NCBI GenBank assembly: GCA_030280995.1
Contig: JASXTE010000014.1
Coordinates: 4,208,656-4,272,655, forward strand
Reading direction: 5' to 3'
Origin: Hemileia vastatrix
Lineage: Eukaryota; Basidiomycota; Pucciniomycetes; Pucciniales; Zaghouaniaceae
DNA length: 64,000 nucleotides
Below are positions 22,690-34,110 of this stretch, piece by piece. The notes under the pieces are model-generated. The model did no database searches and was not told the origin of the DNA. It saw nothing but the letters and a program-made list of their open reading frames with translations. Made by a program: the position numbers and the translations under genes. How positions within the stretch are numbered: the first letter of the stretch is position 1; each line of letters opens with the position of its first letter.

Positions 22690-25307
22690 GGGGCGTTAGA
22701 AACATTGATGGCTGGTTCCCAGGATGTTTTGTCTGAATCATCGAGGAAGCCTTCCCATTCCACGAGGTATTGAAGTTTCCCCTTGCGTATTCTTGAATCA
22801 AGGATACGGCTTACTTCCCACTCTAGATGGTCTTCTACTTCGACCGGTTCTGGAGGAGGTTGGTTCTTGCCCGGGTATATTTCTCGAGCCAGTTCCAGGA
22901 GAGATACGTGGAAAACAGGGTGAATAGCCTGTCATTTAGGAGGTAGCTTGAGTCAAAATGCAGTTTTAGAGACTTCAGAGTCGATTTCAAATTGTCCCAA
23001 GCGTTTTTCCGCCAGTCTCTTTGATGGTTGATTTGTTCGAATGTTTCATGCGTCAAGCCATACTTTGTTGTCTGGTTTAAAAGAAGGAGCAGATTGTCGA
23101 TGTTTGTCGGCCTGTTCCTTGTACCTTCGAATTGCTAATTCCAAATTTGATTTAAGTTCCTCTTGGAGTCGTGATATGGTTTGAAGATAATGTTCAGAAG
23201 GATGACTACTTCCTACATGGATTGAGTTGAATTGAGGATGTCTTCCATAAACAGTTTCAAAAGGAGATTGTCACATCAAAGAATGAGTCAAGTTATTATA
23301 AGCAAATTTGGCCAATGGTAACCATGTGGCCCAATCGTCTTGTTGGTAACTGACATACATTCAAAGGTATTGTTCTAGGATTTGGTTGACCCTTTCCGTT
23401 GGCCCATCGGTTTCAGGGTGATAGGCCGTGGAGAGGTTCCTCGTAATATTGAGTTGTCGACACAGTTGGGTCCAGAATGTGGATACAAAAAATGAGCCTC
23501 TATCTGAAATAATATCATTAGGTAAGCCATGTTTGTAAAAAAAATATTCTAGAAACAATTTTGACAAATCTTCTGCTGTAGCAGTAGTAGTGGTTTTAAT
23601 AAAAATAGCCATTTTTGAAAATCTATCTACTATTACTAATATAGCATCAAAATTATTAGAAAGAGGAAGTTGAGAAATAAAATCCATTGATAAAGATTCC
23701 CAAGGTTTAGAGGGAATAGGAAGCAGTTGAAGCAACCCATGCTTCCGGTGACAGGGAGCCTTAGTTTTAGAGTAATCTTTAATAAATCTTCTATAGAAAT
23801 TTGCAAAACCCATAAATCCTTGGAGGGATTTAACGGTTTTGGGCTCAGGCCATTCCAGAACTTTTTGGACCTTTTTGTAATCCATGACTAAACCATCAGT
23901 GGACAACGTAAAACCCAAAAAATTGATTGATTTAAGATGGAATTCGCATTTATTGTGCTTGGCATAGAGACCATGATCTCGATATCAATTTAGAACCTGT
24001 TAAACATGATGAATATGTTCATCCAGTGTCTTCGAGAAAATTAAAATATCATCTAAATAGATGACAACATCTTGGAAGATGTCATTAACCAAAGTTTGAA
24101 AAGTTGATTGTGCGTTACACAATCCATTAGGCATAACTAAATATTCAAAACTACCGAATCTAGTGCACATTGCAGTCAGTGGTTCATGACCTTCCGCAAT
24201 GCGTATAAGATTATAAGCACCTCTAAGATCAATTTTAGAAAAGAAATTAGCACCATTAAGAAGGGTAAGAAGCAATGACATAGGAGGAACAGGATATGCA
24301 TTCTTCTTAGTGACTGTGTTGAGCTTTCTATAGTCAACACACAACCTAAGACTACCGTCCTTTTTCTTTACAAAAAGGACAGGGGAGCCGGTTGGAGATT
24401 TACTGGCTCTGATGAAACCTTTGGCTACATTCTCTGCAATGTAGTCTCGAAGAACTTGAGATTCTTCCTTTGACAAAGAATAGACAGGACCTGCTGGAGG
24501 TACTTGGCCTATTAACTCTATCTGATGGTCATAGGGTTGATGAGGTGGTAACTTATTGGCCTTGCAAATTGAGAAAACATCGAGAAAATCATGATAGATT
24601 TCCGGTAGAGTTGATTTAATGGCTTCAACGTTGATTTGGTCGTCCTTCTCATCTTCAAGAGAATTGGTTGAGGGAAGACCAGAATTGAGAGAGCATAATT
24701 CGATTACTTCTAGGCAATTTAAATCCTCTTCTTGTGAAGTCATTGAGCTAGAAGGGTTAGCCAATTGCTCATTTAAAGAAAGATCAGATGCTTGCAAGTC
24801 ATCTGGCAGAGATTTGTCCTCTAGCAGGACGTTTTCAGGCGGGTTGTTTAACTCCCTATTGACCTGCATTGAAGAATTAGAAAGATACTTAGTGCATGGG
24901 GTGATCAATCCCCTTGTCCAATCAATTTCAGGATTCCAATGCGTTAAAAAGTCATGGCCAAGAATGGTATCGTCCATCCTTGGGGCGTCCAAGACTGAAA
25001 ATTCCCACTCGAAGGGGGGAAAGTTCGGAAAGTTGAAAACCCATAAAACTTTCTTACTGACCCAATATTTGGGTTCCTCTGATTCGACCAAGTAAATTGG
25101 AGTTCAATTGATATCTGTAAATGTTAGTTGTAACTTCTTGGCAACAGATAAACTGACAAAATAAATTGAAGCTCCAGAGTCTATAAGACAACTGAAGGGG
25201 ATATCCTCCTTAAAAAGAATGAATCTCAAGCGATTTAAGGCAACTCCAGTCCTTAAGACATGGAGGTTCTGTGCACTGGGAGAGATAAGATAGTTTGCTT
25301 TGCACAC
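22690..25307 (-). pseudogene. Element B Pol: protease, RT, integrase core, chromodomain; RNase H deleted
   Basis: On the minus strand the order is as follows. Protease has CLIDSGAS (about 25185-25165). A long acidic spacer follows. RT contains LRLCVDYRKLN, then the YLDD box in VIYLDDILIFS (near 24060), and the palm end with INFLGFTLSTDG and GFMGFANFYRRFIKDYS (about 23910-23770). The reading then jumps directly to PWESLSMDFISQLP, SDRGSFFVSTFW and the E-containing AYHPETDGPTERVNQ (about 23700-23380). Finally a chromodomain of the form HLEWEVSRILDSR...YLVEWEGF...TSWEPA lies at about 22840-22700. So RNase H and the integrase HHCC region are missing by internal deletion near 23760. In-frame stops occur near 25103, 24000 and 23980. 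It is defective. Confidence 0.9.
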
Positions 25308-25339
25308 AAGTAAACTATCTACTAGTTTTTTGACTTTGA

Positions 25340-26509
25340 ACTAGTACCTTCCCTTTCCTTCAATTTTACACAATCTTCCAGCTTGTGCTTACCCCCACAA
25401 TACATACATGACCCATTATCCGCTCTTCTCTTTCTCTCAGCTTCTTTAAGTTCCCCTTTAAGATCCAGTATTTTGCTGATATCGCCTGGGGTCAAGCTTT
25501 TAGGTCGAGGTTTGTCCTTTCCCTTATTGGGTTTGGATTGAGTGGAGGAGGATTGAGTTGTCCGTGGGTGTGAAGAGGGTCCCGATTTAAAATTTAGGCC
25601 TTGAGATTTGTTGGCGAATTGACAATGTTGAAGTCCTCCTTGGTAAACGCCATTGAGTTCGAGGGTTCAATCCATTAAATCCGTTAAAGTAGTCATCCTC
25701 TGACCGTGAAGATTTAACTGATCCAGAATCCTCAAAGGAAGTCCTTTTTTGAAATGATACTTGAGGGCAGCATCATTCCAACCTACTTGAGTTTGAAGTG
25801 CTCTGAAGTTCGAGATATATTCAGAGGCTTTACCATTATCACTCATGCAAAGGAAGTCCAGTTCAATTTCTGCGTTGTCAGTTTCGTTAGGGTCACCGAA
25901 CAACGTGAAGAGTTGGTCTTCAAACTTTTCCAAGTTATTAATAAGTAAGTGGGTTTTGGTCAAAGAGAGCATGAGAAGATAAGGTTCGAACCATCTTGCT
26001 GCTTTTCCGGCCAGGAATGAAGAAGCATAAACAACCTTTGATCGGTCGTTATTAAAGGTTCGAGGGTCATTATGGAACAGGAGCTTGCAGGTTTGCAAGA
26101 AGGGTTGCAATCTGTCTGGATGTTCTCCATCGAATTTATCATGAGATTTTATAGAAGGAGTTTTGAATTTAGATCCCTCTGAAGATGTTGAATTTGAAAG
26201 GGTCTTCATGAAAAGTCTCATGAAATCTTCCAGAGAAATAGATGGTCCAGGTTCTGAAGGTTGACCAGAGGGGTTATTAGCAGGGGCGGATGGTGCCTTG
26301 TGCATTGTATTCTCTCCTTCTTCATCATCACTAGAGTCATCAAAATCTTGTGGGATGTCTTCTACAGATTGGACTGAATGTTGACGTTCCATTAGGTCGA
26401 GTGGCTCCAAGGAGTGAGTGCGGGGAACAGGCCGGGTGGCTGTTGGCCTGCCTCTGGCCCGTGCTCTAGTAGTAGCGCCCATGGGAGGAGTGCGTTGAAC
26501 AGGTGCCAT
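25340..26509 (-). pseudogene. Element B Gag
   Basis: It begins at 26509 (MAPVQRTPP) with an Arg-rich head and an acidic segment (DDSSDDEEGE). The retrotransposon gag core follows, with FDGEHPDRLQPFLQ, AARWFEP and YISNFRALQTQVGW. A TGA stop at 25667-25669 interrupts it, but the same frame continues through LELNGVYQGGL to a zinc knuckle CMYCGGKHKLEDC near 25390. The knuckle spacing is C-x2-C-x3-H-x4-C, one residue shorter than the usual C-x2-C-x4-H-x4-C. The start is 80 bp left of the 5' LTR. Confidence 0.85.
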
Positions 26510-26589
26510 TTTAAGAATTTAGAGAAAAAACACCTGAAAAAGGGACGTAGTAGTGCAAAGAATGAGAACAACGGAGAATTAAATTATAC

Positions 26590-27396
26590 TGTCACCGGAC
26601 AACTTACGCACAAGGTCGATGGTGTTCCTGGAAGTGAGATGGAGGGAGGAGTTTAGAAACTTCTTTGATGCACAGAGGAAATGTTCGAGGAAGTGATTCA
26701 AAGATGACTCGAAGGAAGAGCTACTGCTTTGAGATATGTTTGAGAAGAATTCTAATATAATTTAAAGGTAATATTAAATTCTTAAAATCTCACAAAGGGT
26801 TGGAAACTCAATAATCAAAGATTTAGGATTTAGAAATGATTACTGAGAAAATAAGGAAAGATACAATAATAATGATTTAACTTAAAGCTTTTACCACTAT
26901 TAACTATAAATACGTTTTATAATTTAATTCTAAAGAATGTCGAACCAAAAACCCAACCCCTTTTATATCCTTTACTCCTCCTCCCATTGACCTCATACCC
27001 ATCCACTATTCTGCACACCACAGACCATTAAAATACACCTGTTACACCTGGACCCTCCTCACTAACATCCGTTAACCCCTTAGTCCTCCACTAACCATTC
27101 TGTCCATGCTCACTACCCCTTTTAATAATCCACAGACATTTAATAAACCTTTTAGCGTACTATTACATTGACTATTGCCCGGTGCGTCGCTTATTGAGAA
27201 AAAGACTAAGACACACTATTGAGAGATTTACTAATTTAGATTTAGAGTTTAGACTAGCGCGGTTGAATAGCGAGTACACAAAGGAAAGTCGCAGTTTCTA
27301 TGGAGAATTGCTTTCTGCGCTTCAAGTATGGGTTTAAACCTCTAATTATTGATTTAATGAGCTGCTTTTGCCTCGAGTGTCACATGGCGCGTGACA
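26590..27396 (-). repeat. Element B 5' LTR (right copy)
   Basis: It runs TGTCACC...GTGACA, 807 bp, and is followed by target duplication GCTGA at 27397-27401. It would contain the promoter for minus-strand gag-pol. I could not identify a convincing tRNA primer site in the bases next to 26590. Confidence 0.92.
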
Positions 27397-27463
27397 GCTG
27401 ACCTATTGCAATCCAGGATCTCATCCTGGGGAGAGATTGCAAAATTAGAGTGATCAGCCTCCG

Positions 27464-29944
27464 CTACCCCAAAAAATGAGGGTCACCAACAAAATGATCA
27501 CCACTATCCTCAAATACACCAGAAGAGGACTTCAAATCTTTTCTCTTCCTAGTGCAAGTGAAACACTGAAAAGCTGCAGAAACACCAGGACTAGTTTCCC
27601 AACCTTCATCACCTGGGGGTGCCAACCTCATATGTAACTGCCTCATATCCTCCCCAGTAATCTCCAAACTAATCCCAACACCAGTCTGATAACCAATCTT
27701 GGCCTCAAAATACATCAAAAATGGCCCTCCTAAAACTTTCTTCACAGCTCCTCTAGCCACATAAAAATAAAATTTTCCAACAGCTCCACCTACTCCTAAT
27801 TTTACATGCTCTGCTGTACCAATCAATTCAGTAGCATGCCCACCAATCCCTCTGAGATTTCCACAAACACCAGCTTTAATTGGCAAATCCAGACTAGTTT
27901 CTTAATCCAATGAAATGAAATTTATTTGTGAGCCAAAATCAACCAATGCCTTCACATCTTTGCAATTTAAAGAAACCACAAAATATCCCAAAGGAGCAGA
28001 AAAATGAGTCTCCACCTCATTGCCAAACTTCTCCACATTTTCACACATATACTCCACCCCACCAGTAGCCACTCTTCTCCTAGTCAAATGCTTCTTCTGC
28101 TTTTCAGCAAGGGCCGGACTAATAGTGAACAATTCACCCAAGGATAATGGAATCTGAAGCTGGTTCACCCTTCCCAAAACAACATCCATAGCATTCTCTT
28201 GACCAGAAACTACTGGCCTCTCATAATGAGCCTTACTCCTAGCAACCTTTGCCCTAGAAGACTCCTGAGGTCCCACATTACCAACAAAATCAGACATCTC
28301 AACATCAGAATTGTCCCCATGAACCTTTCCATCCACAGAGACCAACCCAGAACCATCAACAGTAGTTCTAACTCCCTCCATTGGCCCACTAGAACTTGGC
28401 CTAGGAAAAGAAGCCAAAGGCACATACTCCTCTGAATCTGAATTATTATCCAAAGGCATAGGATCACCATTAAGATCAAAAGCACCAAAACTAGGGGGAC
28501 CCATATCAGCTATCCCCTTCTGCTTCTGACAAATTTTTTCAGGCATATAAATATTCTTGGGATCTTCAGCCTTCTTAGAATTTGTCTTTCCACCTCTTGA
28601 CTTTAACTGATTAGAAATACTTCTTCTAGCTTTAGAAGCAGCCGCCCTCCTAGCAGTCTCCACATCATATACACCAGCCATACACTCACCATATGCCTTA
28701 ACAACCTTTACTAACTCCAAACAACCATATGAAGTAGAAAAAGTAGCCTTACTAACCTCCTTTTCCTTCCCCTTATCTCCAGAATTAATTCTAGAACCAG
28801 AAGAATCCTCAATCGGAAATTCCTCAAATCTACCTCTCTTTTCACCCATACTATTCCTCCTCACCAAATCCAAAGGAGCCTGACCCTCACTGGGCTTGAT
28901 AAAAGATCTGTCTGGAAACCTAAATACCTTTCCATCAAATTTGACCCTACCAGCAGCCTGATCCCTATTCAAATTCCAACAATCATTAGACTTATTTCCC
29001 TTTTGGTTACAGTAGGAACAAATCCAAACATCAACAGTACCACCATTCCTCCAATAATAACCTCTACTCGAAAAAGAAGATGAAGAAGAAGCAGAAACCC
29101 TGCTGGACTTCTGAGTTTCTTGAACAAAAATTTTCAACTGCTTTGTTAAGTCAGCAAATTGATCCACCATCTCCTTATCCACATTCTCATCTACCTTAGG
29201 AACCAGTTTCCCCAACTGAGATTTTTTTGCCTCCTGTGCCTTCTTCATAATATCATTATCATCTGCCAAAACTTCATTAATTTTTCTGACATACTGTGTA
29301 CAGGTTTCTTGATAACTGTCCACAGCCAAAAGCTTGAGGTGAGACTCTACCGATTCTTTAACCACCTTAAGAGCAAGCAAATTCTGCTTCCCATTAGGTA
29401 AGGTTTTCATCAAACCCTTCCTAGACAACTCCTTTAACACATCCAACCTAACATCCCTCCCAAAAGCAGACCAAAATAAATCTTTGACTGAATTTTTATG
29501 AGCCAATTCTTCTACCTCCACCAGATATTCCACCACAGTTTTCAAACTACCAACAAATTTCCTATAACTCACCAAAGAATTTATTCCACCCTGAAATTGC
29601 CATTCTCCAACAAAATTATTTAAATCCACCATCAAATATCTGACTCTTCATCAGTCCACCATTTCCCTACTAAGCCTTTTCCAATAGCTAGTCTTATAAC
29701 CCTCCATACATGTAATCTCCTTCTCAACTTCCCTATCACCAATAAAAAAGATTACCTGCTTCACCATATCTAAATGAGAAGCCCCATCGATTCCAGAAGC
29801 AGCCTCATATCTTCCCAAAAACCACTTTACATCATCACCAACAAACTTGGGTCCATCCCAAGTTTGAATCTTTACTGAAGGCCTGACACCAACAGCAGCA
29901 GCACTAACACCAGCACCAGATGGAGAAGACACCCCAAATAGCAC
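27464..29944 (-). pseudogene. Element A Gag-protease
   Basis: The minus-strand frame runs from about 29944 to 27464, with in-frame stops at 29651-29653 and 29648-29650 (TGA TGA) and at 27902-27904 (TAA). No ATG is obvious at the start. The gag core is followed by a nucleic-acid-binding motif CSYCNQKGNKSNDC (about 29030-28985). The histidine of the usual CCHC knuckle is replaced by asparagine. A long Ser/acid-rich region leads to the aspartic protease with ALVDFGSQINFIS at 27910-27945, where the catalytic D-S/T-G is D-F-G. The protease continues past the stop to 27464 (GGPFLMYFEAKIGY). Element B is inserted just beyond. Confidence 0.85.
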
Positions 29945-29954
29945 CAGAAACTAA

Positions 29955-30230
29955 TAAAAATCTGCAAGGGTTCAGCCCTTTACCAGAAAACCAACAATAT
30001 CCTACAAGGGTTCAGCCCTTTACTAGGATAAACCAACAAACAGAAACAAAAACAACAGATTTAGCAAGTTTTCAGCCCTATACCTAGACAACCAAAAATA
30101 TCCTACAAGGTTTCAGCCCTTTACTAGGATAAACCAACAAACAGAAACAAAAACAACAGATCTAGCAAGGTTTCAGCCCTATACCTAGATCCCTACAACC
30201 ACAGATCCTGTACTGGTTCAGCCAGTTACC
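29955..30230 (-). repeat. Tandem repeats in the element A leader
   Basis: About five units contain 'gtttcagccctttactagg' or 'gtttcagccctatacctag', alternating with 'aaaccaacaaacagaaacaaaaacaaca'. They form a roughly 110-bp higher-order repeat between primer site and gag. No ORF is supported. A packaging or leader role is possible but not shown. Confidence 0.7.
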
Positions 30231-30327
30231 AGAATCACCAAAACACCAACCAATCAAAATCCAACAACCAGAAAACCAAAATCCAGAAGTCCAACAAGTA
30301 AGTTTCTTCAGAAGATAGAGAATTCTA

Positions 30328-30348
30328 ACCCCATGTTGGGCGCCAAAA
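30328..30348 (-). other. Element A primer binding site
   Basis: On the minus strand TTTTGGCGCCCAACATGGGG follows directly on the LTR end at 30349. A TGGCGCCCAAC-type sequence right after an LTR is a common tRNA primer site; the tRNA was not identified here. Confidence 0.7.
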
Positions 30349-31703
30349 TGTAGAGTAGACTCCTACAGTCACCTTTCTGCAGGCAGAATCCAAGGGAGTT
30401 GGAATGACAAAAAGAAATCCCTAACCCTCTAAGTAAACGTAAGATTCAATTAACTAAGCTTGAAAATCAACTTGAAGAGTGGAATAGATGAAATCCTGAT
30501 TGAAAAACTTTGAAAGTGTTGGAAACCTATAATAAAGGAAAATCTAAGTGCAACCAACTGTTACACCAGCCAACAAAATACCTAGTACCAGATTAAACTG
30601 ATACCAGTCACATAAAATACTTAGAATAGGCTGCAACACTTGCTCCAGAGACTGAAAAGTACAGTAAAGTACCCCAGAAACTACCCTTTGGATGATCTGT
30701 GCAAAGGTGCCTTATTAAAGTTCTGCCCCAGATTTACCCAGTTTCCAACCAAAATTAAAGAGTGTACTTTATTATATTTACATTTTATGAATTTTATAAG
30801 AAAATTAATAAATTTGAGCTACCCAGGATGAGAGCTATCCAATGGTACCCTATATGTTTATATTTTTTATTATAATTGTTGTTATAGGTTAAATATTTTT
30901 AAGTATTAAAAAAGACTCTTATTATCGAAACTAAAAGACAAAAGGCATGTAGCAGACTAAGATTCCCCCCCTTCTATCTGATTCTCCTACTCCAGCCCTT
31001 TCCAACAATACCCTACCTGCATAGGATCTACAATTAACTATTGATCTAACAAGTATAATAAATTCTAACCAAATTTTGCCACAATAGCCAAACTTTTCTG
31101 CAGTGACCAAACTGTGCACTGGTGATCAGACTTTTCTAAAGTGACCAAACTTTGCACTGGTGATCAGACTTTTCTGCAGTGACCATACTTTGCACTGGTG
31201 ATCAGACTTTTCTACAGTGACCAAACTTTGCACTGGTGATCAGACTTTCCCATTGTGAGCAAATTTTGCCACAATGAGCTCTTTTTACCATAATGAGCTA
31301 ATTTTTACATCATGAGCTAATTTGGCCAGAGTGAGCTAAATTTGCCACAGTGAGTTAATTTTGTCACCATGACCAAACTTGGCCACAATGACAGAATTTT
31401 TCCAGTACACTTCACTTTTGCACCAGAAAATCACTGGAGCAAACCGGAGCGCACCAGAGCGCACCAGAAAAAAATTGGCCATTCCAAGAGCACACTTCAT
31501 TCACCAAAAATAAAAATCCATAAAACCATCAAATTAAAAAATAAATACCACATATAAACATTCCAAAACACAAAAAATCAACCCAAAAAAATCCAGTTAA
31601 CTCCCTTCAACCAAATTAACACCTGGTAACACCATGATCTTCTTCCATGCAAGTTCCAATCAAGTTTTCACCTAAGTGGCCTACCCAGATTTGGAATTTG
31701 ACA
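30349..31703 (-). repeat. Element A 5' LTR (right copy)
   Basis: It is 1355 bp and matches 11001-12336 throughout, including the ~38-bp 'gtgaccaaactttgcactggtgatcagacttttct' repeats (about 31095-31250). Its outer end ACA at 31701-31703 is followed by ACAGG. Confidence 0.88.
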
Positions 31704-32532
31704 ACAGGCTAGCCTTAGGTCTTAGGGTTAAGTGCTTAGTACATTAGAATGAGCTAATTTTTCTCTACATTTTATGTCTCAATGTTGTTATAGCCTAATT
31801 ATGTGGTTTAAAGGTTTTAGTAGTTGTATTAGATTTTTCTAAGTATTTTGGGTATTATTGGTGGTTTTTGGTGGTTTTCTGGCCTCAGGGTGGTCCGGCC
31901 GCCTCAGGAAGGCCTCCCGACATCAGGTGGACTACCCGTCTTGGTGCCAGAAGGCTGGGAAGCATTTCTAGAGGTATTTTATGCAATTTGGCACTCAAGA
32001 ACACCAAATTTGTTGGTGTGAATGGGCTCTTAGATAGTGGTCTGCGTGTGCATAGTGAAGAAGACAGTTTGGGGAAACTTTAATTATCATACAACCATCC
32101 AGAGATGATATCATTGTTCCTCACTCAGTTTTGCATGTTTTTTGGCCACAATTGGCTGTGTTTGTTGCAAGGTGAGTTCTTCATTTAACTTAACTTAGAA
32201 ACTGGTTTCTCTGGTATAGTCTTGCAAGCTATATCAAGTTTTATTGATGTCTATGGTGTGTATTTGCAATCTACATCAAGTATCATTGCTTTCTCTGGTG
32301 TGGACGTTGGTCTACATTTCAGTTCTTTGGTTTGGTAGTCTGTCTGGAGACTAATTTCTTGGCTGATCAGGAAGTCAAGTGTGTTGGAAAAGGGGCTTTA
32401 GAAAACAAGAACCAATTTACTGTAGCAGGTAAATCTCACTTTATTTTTCTAAAGGGACAGGGGATTTTATCTCTGGGTTTTCTCCAACTCCCTTGGTCAA
32501 GTCCTATAGTTAGTACTATAGGATTGTCTACA
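31704..32532 (+). mobile_element. 3' LTR of element C, right part
   Basis: This continues the LTR interrupted at 11000. From 'ccttaggtcttagggttaagtgcttagta' onward it matches the LTR at 34111-35198 to the shared end 'ccaactccctt...ctataggatt...ctaca'. The closing ACA is at 32530-32532. The sequence 'ccaactcccttgg' near the end also resembles the end of the element A LTR, suggesting related families. Confidence 0.82.
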
Positions 32533-34020
32533 TTGTCAAGATTTCTGATGATTTCAACATCTTCAACTGTGGATAAATCATTGGTATCATTATCAATATT
32601 ATTTAAATATTGAATATCTTCCTCCAGAATAAAGATTTTCTGGTGAGATTCATAAGAAATGTTGCTTGCATAGTCACTTGAAGTATCATACTGTGCAACT
32701 GTTTTATCTGCAGGCTCCTCTGTTTGTTCAACAAGTCTTATTTTCTTTTTACAAACATGGCCTTCCTTTTAAGGCTTTCTGCATTTAAAGCAAGTGTTTG
32801 TTGCATATTTTTTTGGTGTATCAGGGGAAGAAGGTTTACCAAATTGGTCTAGAAGTTTTTGTTGGTGATTGGAGGGTTTCTCCAATGAAGTTCTAGGGAT
32901 GAACTTCCTAGATTAATGCCTGTTATTCAAAGGGAATTCATTAAAAGTATTAAAAAAAGAATTTTCCCTTGAGAATTATGTTCTAGTAAAAATTAAGTCT
33001 CTCAAAGACATTAGCAATTTATAAAGGATCCTGTCTTTCCATAATTCATAATCCATGTTTGGATCCATTGCTCCAGTATTTTCAATAGTTTCATAAGGAA
33101 CTCAATAGGTTTTTCTGTGTAGGATGAGCTATATTTAGATTCCTCATACTACCTTTGTTGGGATAACCTAAACTTTGAACCACCAAATTGTGCTTTAATT
33201 AATTTTTTTCTAATCCTCCCAAGAGTAATCATTGTTATCAAAAGGACAGATTCTTACCACATCTGGGCAACATTGGAAAACAAAGAAATTAATTTAGACA
33301 CCATTTCTTCATCTGGTAGTTTATAAGAATTTTTAAGATTATCAATTCTGAATATGAATTGCTGCCATTCAGAGGAAGATTCACCATTAAATGTTGGATA
33401 TTGGTCAAGTTTAGGCCAATATCTCTGATTTGAAGTAATTTCCTTTTGGCTTACCTGTTACTGTGTAAGAAGCAGCTTCAATTTTTGTAATTGAGCAGTA
33501 ATTTCATTATTTAACTCATTTGTAGATGAACAGGGTGCATCATCAATTTTTGATGGAACCTCTGAAATATCTACAGGTTTCTCTTGTACAAATTTTTATT
33601 TAAAGAACTTGGCTCAGGTACATTTGGAGTATCCTGTGCAACAGTTTCTTTCAGAGGAGTTTCAGAGTATATGTGGTCATATAATAATGAGTTCAATTGT
33701 TCTTCAAAGTTGGTTAACCTAGTTTTCTCCCTTGTAATACTAGTTAATGTCTCATAGATGGTAGCAAAATATAATTGACTCTTGTGTTTTAAAGATGAAT
33801 AATGATCATTTAGTTTTTTCAAATTTGAATTATGATCTTCTAGTCCTTGGAAACAGATAGACACAGTCTCTTGAAATTTGGACAGATCATTTTTAATATT
33901 TTTCCACAACACAAATTTCTTACAGCTACTTTCATAGTTTACCCTGTACATAAACAATTCATCAGAAACCCTATTCAACTCACTTTTCAATGCCTGGAAC
34001 CCTTGCTCAGCTAAGAAGCT
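32533..34020 (-). pseudogene. Element D: decayed Gypsy gag fragment
   Basis: Minus-strand remnants of a gag gene. 33990-33571 is an open coiled-coil-like piece. Near 33420-33290 the translation includes YWPKLDQYPTFNGE, then SEWQQFIFRID and LPDEEMVSKLISLFSNVAQMW, a pattern typical of rust Gypsy Gag. Near 32792-32750 a CFKCRKP zinc-knuckle remnant contains a stop. The gene is cut off at 32532 by the end of the element C LTR, so element C appears to have inserted into it. The continuation on the far side of C was not recognised. Confidence 0.72.
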
Positions 34021-34110
34021 ATTAATTTTTTTAAAATTGTAGGTTGTTCATTATCTGATTCTGTTTGGTGATAATAGGGGGTCTCAAACATTACCAAACA
34101 TGCCTAGCTT

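Larger units (their letters stand above)
19881..27396 (-). mobile_element. Element B: Ty3/Gypsy chromovirus-type retrotransposon, complete ends
   Basis: The direct LTRs are 19881-20684 (804 bp) and 26590-27396 (807 bp). Both start TGTCACC; the right copy ends GTGACA and the left has mutated to GTGAAA. The flanking 5-mers are GCTGA at 19876-19880 and GCTGA at 27397-27401, an exact target duplication, so this is one insertion into element A. On the minus strand it encodes gag, protease, RT, integrase and a chromodomain. RNase H and the integrase zinc-binding region are deleted. An accessory gene on the plus strand starts just inside the 3' LTR. The LTRs remain closely similar, but coding stops show it is dead. 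Confidence 0.93.
11001..31703 (-). mobile_element. Element A: Ty3/Gypsy retrotransposon, decayed, host of nested element B
   Basis: The two LTRs are 11001-12336 and 30349-31703, in direct orientation. Between them on the minus strand lie a primer binding site, gag, protease, a linker, reverse transcriptase, RNase H and integrase. The element interrupts the 3' LTR of element C. The flanks are ACGG on the left and ACAGG on the right, an imperfect 5-bp target duplication if one base was lost. Element B (7.5 kb) is inserted between the protease and linker coding parts. Without B the element is about 13.2 kb, long for Gypsy because of a ~3.5-kb 3' non-coding region. Stops and frameshifts throughout make it non-autonomous. 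Confidence 0.88.
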
